A DNA stretch of 64,000 nucleotides from Oscillospiraceae bacterium (GTDB lineage Bacteria > Bacillota_A > Clostridia > Oscillospirales > Oscillospiraceae): positions 62,001-126,000 of the forward strand of contig JAFUES010000035.1 in assembly GCA_017470325.1 (NCBI GenBank). Direction: 5' to 3'. Below are positions 1-8,316 of this stretch, piece by piece. Position 1 is the stretch's first letter, and each line of letters opens with the position of its first letter. Made by a program: the position numbers and the translations under genes. The notes under the pieces are model-generated. The model ran no database searches, was not told where the DNA came from, and saw only the letters and a list, made by a program, of their open reading frames with translations.

Positions 1-417
1 GGCGAGAGCCCCAACACCGCCGACGCAGCCGGCATCAATGTGGGCCGGTATAAGTATGTGGCCACCTGCACCGGCTCCATGGTCGCGGGCCTTGGCGGTC
101 TGTACTACATCATGGACTACACCTCCGGCATCTGGTCCAGCGACGCCTTTGGCGACCGCGGCTGGCTGGCCATCGCCCTGGTCATCTTCACCGTGTGGCG
201 GCCCAATGTGGGCGTGCTGGCCTCCTTCCTGTTCGGCGGCCTGTATATCCTGCATATGTACATCCCCTCCGGCATGAACCTGGCCGTCAAGGAGCTGTAC
301 AAGATGTTCCCCTATGTGGTCACCATCATCGTGCTGGTCCTCTCCAGCATGCGTAACAAGCGGGAAAATCAGCCGCCCGCCTCTCTGGGCCTGGCCTACT
401 TCCGCGAAGAACGATAG
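1..417 (+). CDS. ABC transporter permease, C-terminal part (NupQ/branched-chain type), truncated by window edge
   Basis: The frame is open from the first base, so the gene begins outside the window. The visible 138 residues start with GESPNTADAAGINVGRYKY, the conserved cytoplasmic loop of the second permease of BMP-type nucleoside/simple-sugar importers. Further hydrophobic segments and a short basic/polar tail follow. Family knowledge: such permeases pair with a second permease, a double ATPase and a BMP lipoprotein. The gene ends 16 bases before an intrinsic terminator, so it is the last gene of its operon. It is a different gene from the related permeases at 49892-51560. Confidence 0.8.
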   Translation, partial: GESPNTADAAGINVGRYKYVATCTGSMVAGLGGLYYIMDYTSGIWSSDAFGDRGWLAIALVIFTVWRPNVGVLASFLFGGLYILHMYIPSGMNLAVKELYKMFPYVVTIIVLVLSSMRNKRENQPPASLGLAYFREER

Positions 418-433
418 ACGAGAAACGATTCGA

Positions 434-468
434 CAGCCGCCCGGCATCATGCCGGGCGGCTGTTTTAT
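434..468 (+). terminator. Rho-independent terminator after the ABC permease
   Basis: A perfect 12-bp stem (CAGCCGCCCGGC / GCCGGGCGGCTG) with a 5-base loop is followed by TTTTAT. It closes the operon that enters the window from the left. Confidence 0.85.
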
Positions 469-508
469 ACAATTTTATACAGGTTGTCTGAAATGTAACA
501 ATCCACGC

Positions 509-537
509 TTGACAGCGGAACGCCTCCATTGTAAAAT
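509..537 (+). promoter_or_regulatory. Sigma-A promoter of the alpha-oxoamine synthase gene
   Basis: TTGACA at 509-514 and TAAAAT at 532-537 are 17 bp apart. An AT-rich stretch follows, then the ribosome site GGGAGG just before the start at 586. Confidence 0.7.
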
Positions 538-585
538 TATTTAAAATAATTTAAATAAAAAATCTGGACTATCGGGAGGCGCTGT

Positions 586-1755
586 ATGGATATTTTCGAG
601 AAATGCTTCAACTACACCCTGGCGGACCAGTACCGGGAAATGGGGATCTATCCCTACTTCCACGCGCTGCAGTCGAGACAGGATGTGGAGGTCATGATGG
701 AGGGCAAGCGCCGCATCATGCTGGGCTCCAACAATTACCTGGGCCTGACCACCCACCCGGAGATCATCGAGGCGGGCATCAAGGCCTTTGAGCAATACGG
801 CTCCGGCTGCTCCGGGTCCCGCTTCCTCAACGGCACCCTGCAGATGCACCTGGAGCTGGAGCAGGAGCTGGCGGAATTTGTCCACATGGAGGGCGCCGTG
901 ACCTTCTCCACCGGCTTTCAGTCCAACCTGGGCATCATCAGCGCTATCGTGGGCCGGGGCGACTATGTGATCTGTGACCGGGAAAACCACGCCAGCATTT
1001 ACGACGGCTGCAAGCTCAGCTACGGCAAGATGCTGCGCTTCAAGCACGCGGACATGGAGGACCTGAAAAAGATCCTGGAACGCATCCCGGAGGAGGCCGG
1101 AAAGCTGATCGTCACCGACGGCGTGTTCTCCATGGGCGGCGACATCGCCAAGCTGCCGGAGATCGTGGCCCTGGCGGAGCAGTACGGCGCCCGGGTCATG
1201 GTGGACGACGCCCACGGTCTCGGCGTCATCGGCGAGGGCGGCCGCGGCACGGCCAGCTACTTCGGCCTGGAGGGCAAGGTGGATATCATCATGGGCACCT
1301 TCTCCAAGTCCCTGGCCAGCCTGGGCGGCTACATGGCCGCCTCGGAAAAGGTCTGCGACTACGTGCGGCACAACTCCCGGCCCTTCATCTTCTCCGCCTC
1401 CATTCCGCCCGCCTCCTGCGCGGTGGCCCTGGCGGCGCTGCGCCATCTGAAAGCGCATCCGGAGCTGCCGGAGCATCTGCGTGCCCTGGCGGCGCACGCC
1501 CGGGCGGGCCTGCGGGAGCGGGGCATTCCCATCATCGAGTCCGACACCCCCATCATCCCCATCTATACCTATGAGATGGAGAACACCCTGCAGAAGGCCA
1601 AGGAGGCCTATGAGGCCGGGGTGTACGTCAATCCGGTCCTGCCGCCGGCCACAGCCCCCAATGAATGCCTGCTGCGCACCAGCTATATGGCCACCCATAC
1701 CGAGCCCCTGCTGGACGAGGCGGTGGAGATCCTGGCCAAGGTCCTGAAGGCCTGA
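586..1755 (+). CDS. PLP-dependent alpha-oxoamine synthase, serine palmitoyltransferase-like
   Basis: A 389-residue fold-type I PLP enzyme that condenses an amino acid with an acyl-CoA. Lys241 in GTFSKSLASLGGY should form the Schiff base, DDAHGLG (residues 207-213) holds the cofactor aspartate and histidine, and His135 (ENHAS) is the ring-stacking histidine. Compared with the family from memory, the blocks GIYPYF, YGSGCSGSRFLNGT, HNSRPFIFSAS and NPVLPPA.AP match bacterial serine palmitoyltransferases (Bacteroides Spt) better than BioF or Kbl. No tdh (as beside kbl) or bio genes are nearby; it has its own promoter and terminator. Glycine C-acetyltransferase remains the main alternative. Confidence 0.75.
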   Translation: MDIFEKCFNYTLADQYREMGIYPYFHALQSRQDVEVMMEGKRRIMLGSNNYLGLTTHPEIIEAGIKAFEQYGSGCSGSRFLNGTLQMHLELEQELAEFVHMEGAVTFSTGFQSNLGIISAIVGRGDYVICDRENHASIYDGCKLSYGKMLRFKHADMEDLKKILERIPEEAGKLIVTDGVFSMGGDIAKLPEIVALAEQYGARVMVDDAHGLGVIGEGGRGTASYFGLEGKVDIIMGTFSKSLASLGGYMAASEKVCDYVRHNSRPFIFSASIPPASCAVALAALRHLKAHPELPEHLRALAAHARAGLRERGIPIIESDTPIIPIYTYEMENTLQKAKEAYEAGVYVNPVLPPATAPNECLLRTSYMATHTEPLLDEAVEILAKVLKA

Positions 1756-1761
1756 ACATAG

Positions 1762-1800
1762 AAAGAAGCCGCGCTGTATTTCACAGTGCGGCTTCTTTGC
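1762..1800. terminator. Bidirectional terminator between convergent genes
   Basis: AAAGAAGCCGC pairs with GCGGCTTCTTT, with an inner CTGT/ACAG extension. A-rich and T-rich edges let it serve both the synthase gene on the left and the GNAT gene on the right. Confidence 0.8.
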
Positions 1801-1818
1801 GGCATATGACACCGGGCT

Positions 1819-2343
1819 TCAGGCCAGATGCTTTTCCAGGAGTACCAGGTCCACACCCGGGATGCCGTTGAACACGGTGGGCACGATGGCGATCTCCCGG
1901 TAGCCCAACTTCGCGTACAGCTGCCGGGCGGCCAGGTTCCGGGCGTTGGTGTCCATCCGCAGCTCCGGGCAGCCATGCTCGCGGGCATAGTTCTCATAGA
2001 AACGGACGAACTGCGTGCCATAGCCTTTCTTCGCGGCCCGGGGCGAAATGACCAGTGTGTGCAGCACGCACACCTCCCGGTCCGCCGCTTCGTGCGCCCA
2101 GGGGGCGTTCGCGTAGACGTCCACCTGCAGCTGGTTGATGACGGCGGCGCCCAGCAGTTCCTGTGCGTCTTCCAGCAGGAACAGGTCGTCCCGCTGCAGC
2201 GCCGACGCCGCCGTTTCGCGTGTGGGGTATATGCCCCGCAGCCAGCCGGTGGTCAGCTGCCTGGCCGCCTCCGCGTCGTGGATCTCGTTATAGAGCTGTT
2301 CCGTCCGGTCCAGGTCTTCCCACCGGGCTTTGCGAATGTTCAT
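1819..2343 (-). CDS. GNAT family N-acetyltransferase
   Basis: A 174-residue single-domain acetyltransferase that transfers acetyl from acetyl-CoA to an unknown amine. The centre holds the strand VCVLHTLVISPRAAKKGYGTQFV, where the basic-GYG stretch stands in for the RxxGxG/A pyrophosphate loop. Near the C-terminus, NLAARQLYAKLGYRE is the typical helix of the family. It is encoded alone, convergent with the upstream synthase. The substrate cannot be read from the sequence. Confidence 0.85.
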   Translation of the reverse strand: MNIRKARWEDLDRTEQLYNEIHDAEAARQLTTGWLRGIYPTRETAASALQRDDLFLLEDAQELLGAAVINQLQVDVYANAPWAHEAADREVCVLHTLVISPRAAKKGYGTQFVRFYENYAREHGCPELRMDTNARNLAARQLYAKLGYREIAIVPTVFNGIPGVDLVLLEKHLA

Positions 2344-2436
2344 AGGCGCTGGCCTCCTTGCTGTGGGGTTGGGGACAGTGTATCACAGCGCCCACGACCA
2401 TGCAAGCGCGAGGTGATGTCAAGGGCGTGGCAGAAA

Positions 2437-2473
2437 AAGATGGAGAGACTGGAATAGTCTCTCCATCTTGGTT
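2437..2473. terminator. Hairpin upstream of the tyrosine integrase
   Basis: A 14-bp perfect inverted repeat (AAGATGGAGAGACT / AGTCTCTCCATCTT) with a 5-base loop, then GGTTT. It sits between the GNAT promoter region and the integrase and would insulate the integrase. The T tract is weak, so a terminator role is only likely. Confidence 0.5.
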
Positions 2474-2532
2474 TATAGATGATTGTAGTAATGTGAGATT
2501 AACAGCATATAATGGAGAAGGAGGAGATAGCA

Positions 2533-3756
2533 ATGGCAAGTAGTAAAGAGAAATTCACCAAGGAAGGCAAGCGGTTTTATGAACTGATAGCATACAACAA
2601 AGAGCGCAAGCATTATTACACTCGCCGGTGGTATGTTCCTGCAGGCTGGGGCTCTCGTTCCATAAAAAGCGAACTTGAAAAGCAGCTTGTGAACTTTCAA
2701 AATGAGGTTGATTCCGGCGTGGTCCTCACAAAGAAAGAACAAGCAGAGAAAGCGGAGGCCGCACGGATCGCGGAGGCCGCTGCCGCTGCCCAGCTCCAAA
2801 CCATCAAGCAGTATGCGGATAATGTTTTCATGCCAGCCAAAGAGCAAAGCATTTCCGAAAATACACGCATTTCATACCGCACGAACTTGGACAAGCATAT
2901 TTTCCCGCTGCTGGGTGATACCCTTGTCAAAGATGTTACCCCCGCCATGATTACAAAACTCCTCCTTGACTTCCAGAAAAACCACAGTCACGGCAGCACA
3001 ATAAAGGTTTACAACATTCTAAACGGGCTTTTTGAAATGGCCCTATTTGATGATACAATAACTGTTTCTCCCATGAACAAGGTTAAACGGCCCAAGCAGA
3101 AAAAAGATGAACGCGCCGTGTCTGAGGCCGATAAAGCGCTTTTTGCTGACGAATTGCTTTATGTTCTGAATTGCGTGAAGAATGAGCCGCTTAAATGGCA
3201 AGTCTATATTAACCTTGCCGCTGATACCGGCGCCCGGCGTGGTGAGCTGTGCGGCCTCCAATGGTCAGATATTGATTTCTCCGCTGGTGTTATCAGTATC
3301 AAGAGAAACCTGCAATACTCCACAGAGCGCGGCGTATATGAGGCCACGCCAAAAGGCGGACGGTTTCGGACGGTTGATATTGGGGAAGATGTTATTGAAC
3401 TTCTGAAAATCTACCAAAAGGCACAAGCAAGCACCCGGCTTTCTAAATGGGTGTTTACGGTTGACGGGGAAGATGTTCCCATGTTCCCGCAAAGCCCCAC
3501 ACGCTATTTCAAGAAATTCGGTGAGCGGTACAATGTTCCCGGCTTTCATCCGCATTTGCTAAGACACACAAGCGCAACACTTAGCCTCACCAATGGCGGA
3601 GACGCAAAAAGTGTTGCGGATCGGCTCGGACATGCGGACGCCGCTGTGTTACTCCGTGTCTATTCACACGCCAATGATGAATCAATCCGCAAGGCCGGAC
3701 AGGCCGCGCGGGACGCCCTCAAAAAGAAAATGAAACAAGAAAAAGCGGAGGCATAA
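2533..3756 (+). CDS. Tyrosine site-specific recombinase (integrase)
   Basis: A 407-residue phage/ICE-type integrase that breaks and rejoins DNA at attachment sites. The N-terminus is an AP2-like arm-binding domain (about 1-60), then a SAM-like core-binding domain (about 90-190) and the catalytic domain. Catalytic set: Arg235 (TGARRGE), Lys274, His341 and Arg344 (HLLRH), His367 (LGHADA), Tyr377 nucleophile. The ATG at 2533 is chosen because AAGGAGGAG precedes it; an in-frame ATG at 2512 lies upstream of that ribosome site. No excisionase or other element gene is beside it. The gene ends within a terminator, 154 bp from the 3' end of tRNA-Thr. Confidence 0.9.
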   Translation: MASSKEKFTKEGKRFYELIAYNKERKHYYTRRWYVPAGWGSRSIKSELEKQLVNFQNEVDSGVVLTKKEQAEKAEAARIAEAAAAAQLQTIKQYADNVFMPAKEQSISENTRISYRTNLDKHIFPLLGDTLVKDVTPAMITKLLLDFQKNHSHGSTIKVYNILNGLFEMALFDDTITVSPMNKVKRPKQKKDERAVSEADKALFADELLYVLNCVKNEPLKWQVYINLAADTGARRGELCGLQWSDIDFSAGVISIKRNLQYSTERGVYEATPKGGRFRTVDIGEDVIELLKIYQKAQASTRLSKWVFTVDGEDVPMFPQSPTRYFKKFGERYNVPGFHPHLLRHTSATLSLTNGGDAKSVADRLGHADAAVLLRVYSHANDESIRKAGQAARDALKKKMKQEKAEA

Positions 3757-3772
3757 AACCTCCGCTTTTTTC
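3740..3772 (+). terminator. Terminator of the integrase gene
   Basis: AAAAAGCGGAGG pairs with CCTCCGCTTTTT; the stop codon lies in the loop and a T run ends the hairpin. Confidence 0.85.
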
Positions 3773-3789
3773 ATGTTCAAACTGGTCAA

Positions 3790-3811
3790 TATGGGTTTTT
3801 TATGGGTTTTT
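3790..3811 (+). repeat. Perfect tandem 11-bp repeat, possible integrase arm sites
   Basis: TATGGGTTTTT occurs twice without a gap, directly downstream of the integrase and before the tRNA genes. Tandem direct repeats at this place are typical of integrase arm-type binding sites; that role is inferred from position only. Confidence 0.5.
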
Positions 3812-3875
3812 CGCATTTTCGCAGAAAACCGTGTTTTTCCGATTTTATCAAAAAAGTTGATAAACAAAAGCAAAA

Positions 3876-3903
3876 AGCATCGAAACCTAACGGTTTCGAT
3901 GCT
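3876..3903 (-). terminator. Terminator of the tRNA operon (minus strand)
   Basis: AGCATCGAAACC and GGTTTCGATGCT form a 12-bp stem with a 4-base loop. Read on the minus strand the stem ends in TTTTTG, 7 bases downstream of tRNA-Thr. Confidence 0.75.
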
Positions 3904-3909
3904 AAATGT

Positions 3910-3985
<76 letters not shown>

Positions 3986-4015
3986 AAAGTGTATGCCCCT
4001 TAAAAAGGGGCATAC

Positions 4016-4092
4016 TGGCGACCACGAAGGGACTTGAACCCTCGACCTCCGGCGTGACAGGCCGGCGTTCTAACCGACTGAACTACGTGGCC
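4016..4092 (-). tRNA. tRNA-Asp (anticodon GTC)
   Basis: The minus strand gives a 77-nt cloverleaf with acceptor GGCCACG/CGTGGTC, anticodon loop CTGTCAC, T-arm GTTCAAGTC, discriminator G and encoded CCA. Only 30 bases separate it from tRNA-Thr; that spacer contains the hairpin GTATGCCCCT/AGGGGCATAC, which may guide tRNA processing. Confidence 0.95.
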
Positions 4093-4150
4093 ACGGCTTG
4101 GATACTATAACAAATCTCCCGCCGTTTGTCAATAGGTTTCCCTAACTTTT

Positions 4151-4960
4151 TTACGCTGTCGCGCCCTCGCTTTTTTCCGGTGCGGCATAGCGTTTCCAGA
4201 CCATCCGCGCCACCAGCACCACGCCCACGGACAGCACGCCGACGATGACTTCCAGCAGCGCCGCGGGCAGCTTGCCGTTGAGCAGCGCCGCGATGAAATC
4301 CACCGCGAAATGCAGGCCGATGGCCAGTAGCAGGAGGCTGCGCTTTCCCACGCGCTCCTTCACCGCAAACCACACCAGCACCGAAAGGCCCATGTGCATG
4401 GCGATGGCAAAGCAGCGCGCCGCCACGCCCAGCAGATACATCCAGGCCGGCGTCTGGGTCAGGGTGTCCGCCAGGCCCTGGGCCAGTGCCGCATCGCCGT
4501 CGGCCAGAGTCAGCATGGCATCCATACCGGCTGTTTTGTATGAGAGCGCCATCAGCAGATTGTTCACGCCGGCAGCGGCCATCAGATAGAAGCACTCAAA
4601 GCCGCCGTGGCCCGCGCCGTAGGACAGGGCGTTGATATCCGCCTCCATATCCCGGTTGAGAACGAAGCGAAAGGCCACATAGCGCCCGATCTCCTCGAAC
4701 AGAGCCGCGGCCGCAGCGCCGTACAGGGCCAGGGTCAGGGGATTGTTCTGGATCGCCGCCCCGTTGGGGCTGGAGAGCATCATGGCGTTGAAGCGGGCCT
4801 CCAGCATGACCACAAAGACCATGAAGACCAGGATGCCAACAAAAAAATGCTTGATCCGGCAGCCGTATTTTTTGCTCAGCACCGCGATCAAAATGATCGG
4901 CAACAGCACGCCGGCGCCCGCCTGGATCGCCATGGCGATCATCGTAAAATTGGATACCAT
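4151..4960 (-). CDS. YhfC-family intramembrane metalloprotease
   Basis: About 269 residues with roughly eight hydrophobic segments. It has the family marks EEIGRYVAF (residues after the third segment), GHGGFEC, and a late conserved histidine (GLHFAVDFIAA), which fit a glutamate/histidine zinc site inside the membrane. YhfC proteins belong to the CPBP/PrsW-like membrane proteases; substrates are unknown. The start at 4960 is supported by GAGGAGGAAAAGAGG just upstream, although the frame extends further back. It is the second gene of an operon, 13 bp after a ribbon-helix-helix gene. Confidence 0.8.
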   Translation of the reverse strand: MVSNFTMIAMAIQAGAGVLLPIILIAVLSKKYGCRIKHFFVGILVFMVFVVMLEARFNAMMLSSPNGAAIQNNPLTLALYGAAAAALFEEIGRYVAFRFVLNRDMEADINALSYGAGHGGFECFYLMAAAGVNNLLMALSYKTAGMDAMLTLADGDAALAQGLADTLTQTPAWMYLLGVAARCFAIAMHMGLSVLVWFAVKERVGKRSLLLLAIGLHFAVDFIAALLNGKLPAALLEVIVGVLSVGVVLVARMVWKRYAAPEKSEGATA

Positions 4961-4973
4961 CCTCTTTTCCTCC

Positions 4974-5177
4974 TCAGTGAATGTCCAGCTCAATGGGCTC
5001 ATCGATGGTGTCGGATACATATTTCCCGTTCTTTTTCCGCTGCTTGACGCACTCGGTCAGCAGATACTCGATCTGCCCGTTGATGGAGCGAAAGTCGTCC
5101 TCCGCCCAGGCGGCGATGGCGTCATACAGCTTGGGGGACAGGCGCAGCGGCACCTGTTTCTTCTGGGTCTCCGCCAT
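4974..5177 (-). CDS. Arc-like ribbon-helix-helix DNA-binding protein
   Basis: A 67-residue protein. QVPLRLSPKLYDAIAAWAEDDFRSINGQIEYLLTECV fits the beta strand plus two helices of Arc/MetJ repressors; the strand residues would contact DNA as a dimer. The start at 5177 has AAAGGAG 8 bases upstream. Two 8-bp palindromes exactly 11 bp apart overlap its own promoter, so autorepression is likely. The gene pairs with the YhfC protease, suggesting that the protease level is what it controls. Confidence 0.8.
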   Translation of the reverse strand: MAETQKKQVPLRLSPKLYDAIAAWAEDDFRSINGQIEYLLTECVKQRKKNGKYVSDTIDEPIELDIH

Positions 5178-5194
5178 TGACCACACTCCTTTCT

Positions 5195-5233
5195 TGATAT
5201 CAAAATGATATCACTATGCTATCTGCTTGTCAA
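5195..5233 (-). promoter_or_regulatory. Promoter with overlapping double operator for the RHH/YhfC operon
   Basis: On the minus strand TTGACA (plus 5228-5233) and TATCAT (plus 5205-5210) lie 17 bp apart. The self-complementary octamer TGATATCA occurs at 5195-5202 and 5206-5213, one helical turn apart and covering the -10 box. This is the expected layout for a ribbon-helix-helix autorepressor. Confidence 0.7.
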
Positions 5234-5255
5234 GTGCTGTCAGTAACGGTTTTTC

Positions 5256-5284
5256 TGTACAAGTTTTTTGCCGCGTGATATAAT
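5256..5284 (+). promoter_or_regulatory. Probable trkA promoter
   Basis: TGTACA at 5256-5261 and TATAAT at 5279-5284 with a 17-bp spacer, about 55 bp upstream of trkA and divergent from the RHH promoter. The -35 box is only partly consensus. Confidence 0.5.
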
Positions 5285-5340
5285 AAGACATTCATTTCAA
5301 CGACGATCTCTCACGCCGGACCGGCAGAAGGGAGTTTCTT

Positions 5341-6705
5341 ATGAAGATCATCATCGCGGGCGCGGGCAAAGTCGGCCGCACAGTGGCCTCCCTCCTCTCC
5401 GAGGAGGGACACGACATCACCGTCATTGACCGCAATCCGGATATCATCAGCAGTGTATCCAACGAACTGGACGTGATCTGTGTGGAGGGCAGCGCCACCA
5501 ATCCCGAGACCCTGCGGGAGGCCGGGGCCGCCCAGGCGGATCTGCTCATGGCCGCCACCGAACACGACGAGGTGAACATGGTCTGCGGCATCTCCGCCCG
5601 GCACCTGGGCACCCAGCATGTGATCGCCCGCATCCGGGATCCGGAGTATCTGAGTCAGACGGAGTTTCTGCGGGAGGCCCTGGGCCTGTCCGTGATCGTC
5701 AATCCCGAGTATGAGTGCGCCAAGGAGATCTCCCGCATCCTGCGCTTCCCCAGCGCCGTGCGGGTGGACACCTTCTCCAAGGGCAGCGTGGAGATCATCG
5801 AACACAAGGTCACCGAGGGGGACAAGCTGGACGGCCTGCAGCTGAAGATGCTGCAGCAGAGCTTCGGCGCGAAGGTGTTGGTCAGCGTGGTGGAGCGCGC
5901 CGGTGAGGCCATCATCCCCAACGGCGATTTCGTCCTGCGCAGCGGAGACCGGCTGAGCATCACCGGCGAGGCCAAAGAGGTGCGCCGCTTCTTCATCGCC
6001 GCCGGGCAGTACAAAAAGCCCGTGCGCAAGGCCATGCTCATCGGCGGCAGCCGCATCGCCGTGTATCTGGCCCGGCTCTTGGCGGAGGTGGGCATCGACG
6101 TGACCGTGGTGGAGCGGGACCGGGAGATCTGCGAACAGCTCTGCGATCTAATCCCGGAGGCCCACATCATCTGCGGCGACGCTACCCGCAGCGACGTGCT
6201 GCTGGAGGACGGCATCCTGTCTACCGATGCCTTCGTGGCCCTGACCGGCGAGGATGGCGACAACATCATCACCTCCATGTACGCCCGCAACTGCAAGGTG
6301 GGCAAAATCGTCGCCAAGGTCAACCGGGACCATTTCTCGGAGATCCTGGAGAATTCCGGGCTGGACAGCATCGTCACGCCCAAGACCATGGTGGCCCAGC
6401 AGCTGGCCCGCTATGTGCGCGCCATGAGCAATTCCATGGGCAGCAGCATGGAGACCTTGTACCGTCTGGCCGACGGCATGGTGGAGGCCCTGGAATTCCG
6501 GGTGGACGAGGGCTCCGCCTGTGTGGGCGTCCCCCTGAAGGATCTGAAGCTGAAGCCCAACATCCTGATCTGCGCCGTCATCCGGGGGCGGGAGAGCCTG
6601 ATCCCCGATGGCAATACGGTGATCCTGCCGGGCGACCACGCCATTGTGGTCACCGCCGCCGGACGGCTGGACAAAATGGACGACATCGTTGAGGGCGGCA
6701 AATGA
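5341..6705 (+). CDS. trkA: Trk potassium uptake system NAD-binding regulatory subunit TrkA
   Basis: A 454-residue cytoplasmic protein with two RCK_N-RCK_C repeats. The first Rossmann repeat opens with IIAGAGKVGRTVAS, with the acidic end of strand 2 at VIDRNP. The second opens with MLIGGSRIAVYLARLL at about residue 230 and has VVERDRE. The RCK_C halves are at about 135-220 and 370-450. TrkA forms the gating ring under TrkH and senses nucleotides. Its stop codon overlaps the trkH start by four bases (ATGA), so the two are translationally coupled. Ribosome site GAAGGGAG. Confidence 0.95.
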   Translation: MKIIIAGAGKVGRTVASLLSEEGHDITVIDRNPDIISSVSNELDVICVEGSATNPETLREAGAAQADLLMAATEHDEVNMVCGISARHLGTQHVIARIRDPEYLSQTEFLREALGLSVIVNPEYECAKEISRILRFPSAVRVDTFSKGSVEIIEHKVTEGDKLDGLQLKMLQQSFGAKVLVSVVERAGEAIIPNGDFVLRSGDRLSITGEAKEVRRFFIAAGQYKKPVRKAMLIGGSRIAVYLARLLAEVGIDVTVVERDREICEQLCDLIPEAHIICGDATRSDVLLEDGILSTDAFVALTGEDGDNIITSMYARNCKVGKIVAKVNRDHFSEILENSGLDSIVTPKTMVAQQLARYVRAMSNSMGSSMETLYRLADGMVEALEFRVDEGSACVGVPLKDLKLKPNILICAVIRGRESLIPDGNTVILPGDHAIVVTAAGRLDKMDDIVEGGK

Positions 6706-8141
6706 ACACAAGAATGATCTGCCGCGTGCTGGGCTGGATCCTGCTGATCCTGGCCGGCCTGCTGCTCCTGCCCCTGCTGGTGGGGCTTCTCTATCGGGAG
6801 CCGGTGCCGCATTTTCTGATCACCGCCGCGCTGGCGGCGGCGGCCGGCTTCCTGCTGACCCGCATTCGTCCCCAGACCACCACGATCTACGCCCGGGAGG
6901 GCTTCGTGATCGTGGGTCTGGGCTGGATCCTTATGTCCCTGCTGGGGGCGCTGCCCTTTGTACTGGGCGGCAGTATCCCCCATTATATCGACGCCCTGTT
7001 CGAGACGGCCTCCGGCCTGTCCACCACCGGCGCCACCATCCTGACCGATGTGGAGGCCCTGCCCCGGGCCGACATGTTCTGGCGGCTGTTCACCCACTGG
7101 ATCGGCGGCATGGGCGTGCTGGTGTTCTTGATGGCGGTCATGCCCATGAGCGGGGAGCACTCCATGCACATCATGCGGGCGGAGGTGCCCGGTCCCTCGG
7201 TGGGCAAGCTGGTGCCCCGGGCAAAGAAGACCGCAACTATCCTGTATCTCATTTACATCGGCCTGACGGCACTGGAGACCGTGTTCCTGCTCTGCGGCGG
7301 CATGAGCTTTTATGACGCGCTGCTGCACGCCTTTTCCACCGCGGGCACAGGCGGCTTTTCCACCAACGGCGCCAGCATCGGCGGCTTCGACAGCCTGTAT
7401 ATCGAGATGGTGGTCGCCGTATTCATGTGCCTGTTTGGCATCAATTTCAACCTGTACTTTCTGCTGCTGATCCGCCGCTGGCGGGAGGTGCTGAAAAACG
7501 AAGAGCTGCACTGGTACCTGGGCATCATCGCGGCCTCAGTGCTGCTGATGGCGTTGGGGATCCAAAAGCTCTACGGCGGCTTTGCCGTGGCCTTGCGCCA
7601 CGCCTTCTTCAACACCGCCGCCATCATCAGCACCACGGGCTTCGGCACGGTGGACTTTACCGCCTGGCCGGAGTACTGCAAATGGATCCTGGTGCTGCTG
7701 ATGTTCTGCGGCGGCTGCGCCGGTAGCACTGGCGGCGGCTTGAAGCTGTCCCGGCTGATGATCCTGGGCAAGAGCATGGGCGTGTCCCTTAAGCAGATGG
7801 CCCGGCCCCGGAGCGTCACCCGGGTGCAGATGGATGGACGCCGGGTGGAGGACGGGACCGTCCGCGCGGCATCGCTGTTCTTCGCCTTTTATATGGCGCT
7901 GCTGCTGCTCTTCTCCCTGCTGGTCTCCCTGGACGGCTGTGACCTGGCCACCTCCTTCACGGCGGCGCTCAGCTGCCTGTCCAACATCGGCCCCGGCATG
8001 ACCCGGGTCATCGGCCCGGCGGGCAACTTCGCTTTCTTCTCCGGGCGGACCAAGCTGCTGCTGAGTCTGGCCATGCTGTTGGGGCGGCTGGAGTTTTATC
8101 CCATCTTTGTGCTGCTCTCTCCCCGCACCTGGAAGAAATAA
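6702..8141 (+). CDS. trkH: Trk potassium channel subunit TrkH (copy 1)
   Basis: A 479-residue membrane protein of the Trk/Ktr/HKT superfamily, with four helix-pore-loop-helix repeats. The four pore loops are SGLSTTGATI, AGTGGFSTNG, STTGFGTVD (Gly313) and LSNIGPGM, each keeping the filter glycine. CAGSTGGGLKLSR is the flexible intramembrane loop that TrkA controls. It overlaps trkA by four bases and ends at a strong terminator, so trkA-trkH form a two-gene operon. All features fit a normal potassium channel. Confidence 0.95.
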   Translation: MNTRMICRVLGWILLILAGLLLLPLLVGLLYREPVPHFLITAALAAAAGFLLTRIRPQTTTIYAREGFVIVGLGWILMSLLGALPFVLGGSIPHYIDALFETASGLSTTGATILTDVEALPRADMFWRLFTHWIGGMGVLVFLMAVMPMSGEHSMHIMRAEVPGPSVGKLVPRAKKTATILYLIYIGLTALETVFLLCGGMSFYDALLHAFSTAGTGGFSTNGASIGGFDSLYIEMVVAVFMCLFGINFNLYFLLLIRRWREVLKNEELHWYLGIIAASVLLMALGIQKLYGGFAVALRHAFFNTAAIISTTGFGTVDFTAWPEYCKWILVLLMFCGGCAGSTGGGLKLSRLMILGKSMGVSLKQMARPRSVTRVQMDGRRVEDGTVRAASLFFAFYMALLLLFSLLVSLDGCDLATSFTAALSCLSNIGPGMTRVIGPAGNFAFFSGRTKLLLSLAMLLGRLEFYPIFVLLSPRTWKK

Positions 8142-8155
8142 AGATCGGTTTTCTG

Positions 8156-8184
8156 AATGCGCCGCAAATGCGGCGCATTTTTTT
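8156..8184 (+). terminator. Terminator of trkA-trkH
   Basis: AATGCGCCGC pairs with GCGGCGCATT across a 4-base loop and runs into seven or more T residues. Confidence 0.9.
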
Positions 8185-8316
8185 GCGCAAAAGTGCCTGC
8201 GCGCCCGGAAAGGGGCTTTTTTCTGTTGCCTTGTCGTTAAGTTTGTGTTAAGATTTCCTTATCCAACGTTAATTAAAAATCGGCGTTTTGATAAAAAACA
8301 GAGAAAGAAGCCTGTT

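Noticed and set aside
1..417. Idea that the permease at the window start is the missing half of the interrupted permease at 50833
   Set aside because: It is a C-terminal piece of a NupQ-type protein, whereas the interrupted gene lacks its N-terminus. They are different subunits.
586..1755. Naming the enzyme BioF or Kbl
   Set aside because: No biotin genes or threonine dehydrogenase nearby, and several blocks fit serine palmitoyltransferase better. A firm name would still need phylogeny.
8142..8316. c-di-AMP (ydaO) riboswitch before the KimA-like gene
   Set aside because: The 175 bases hold the trkH terminator and an AT-rich leader. The paired conserved core of that riboswitch is not seen and there is too little room.
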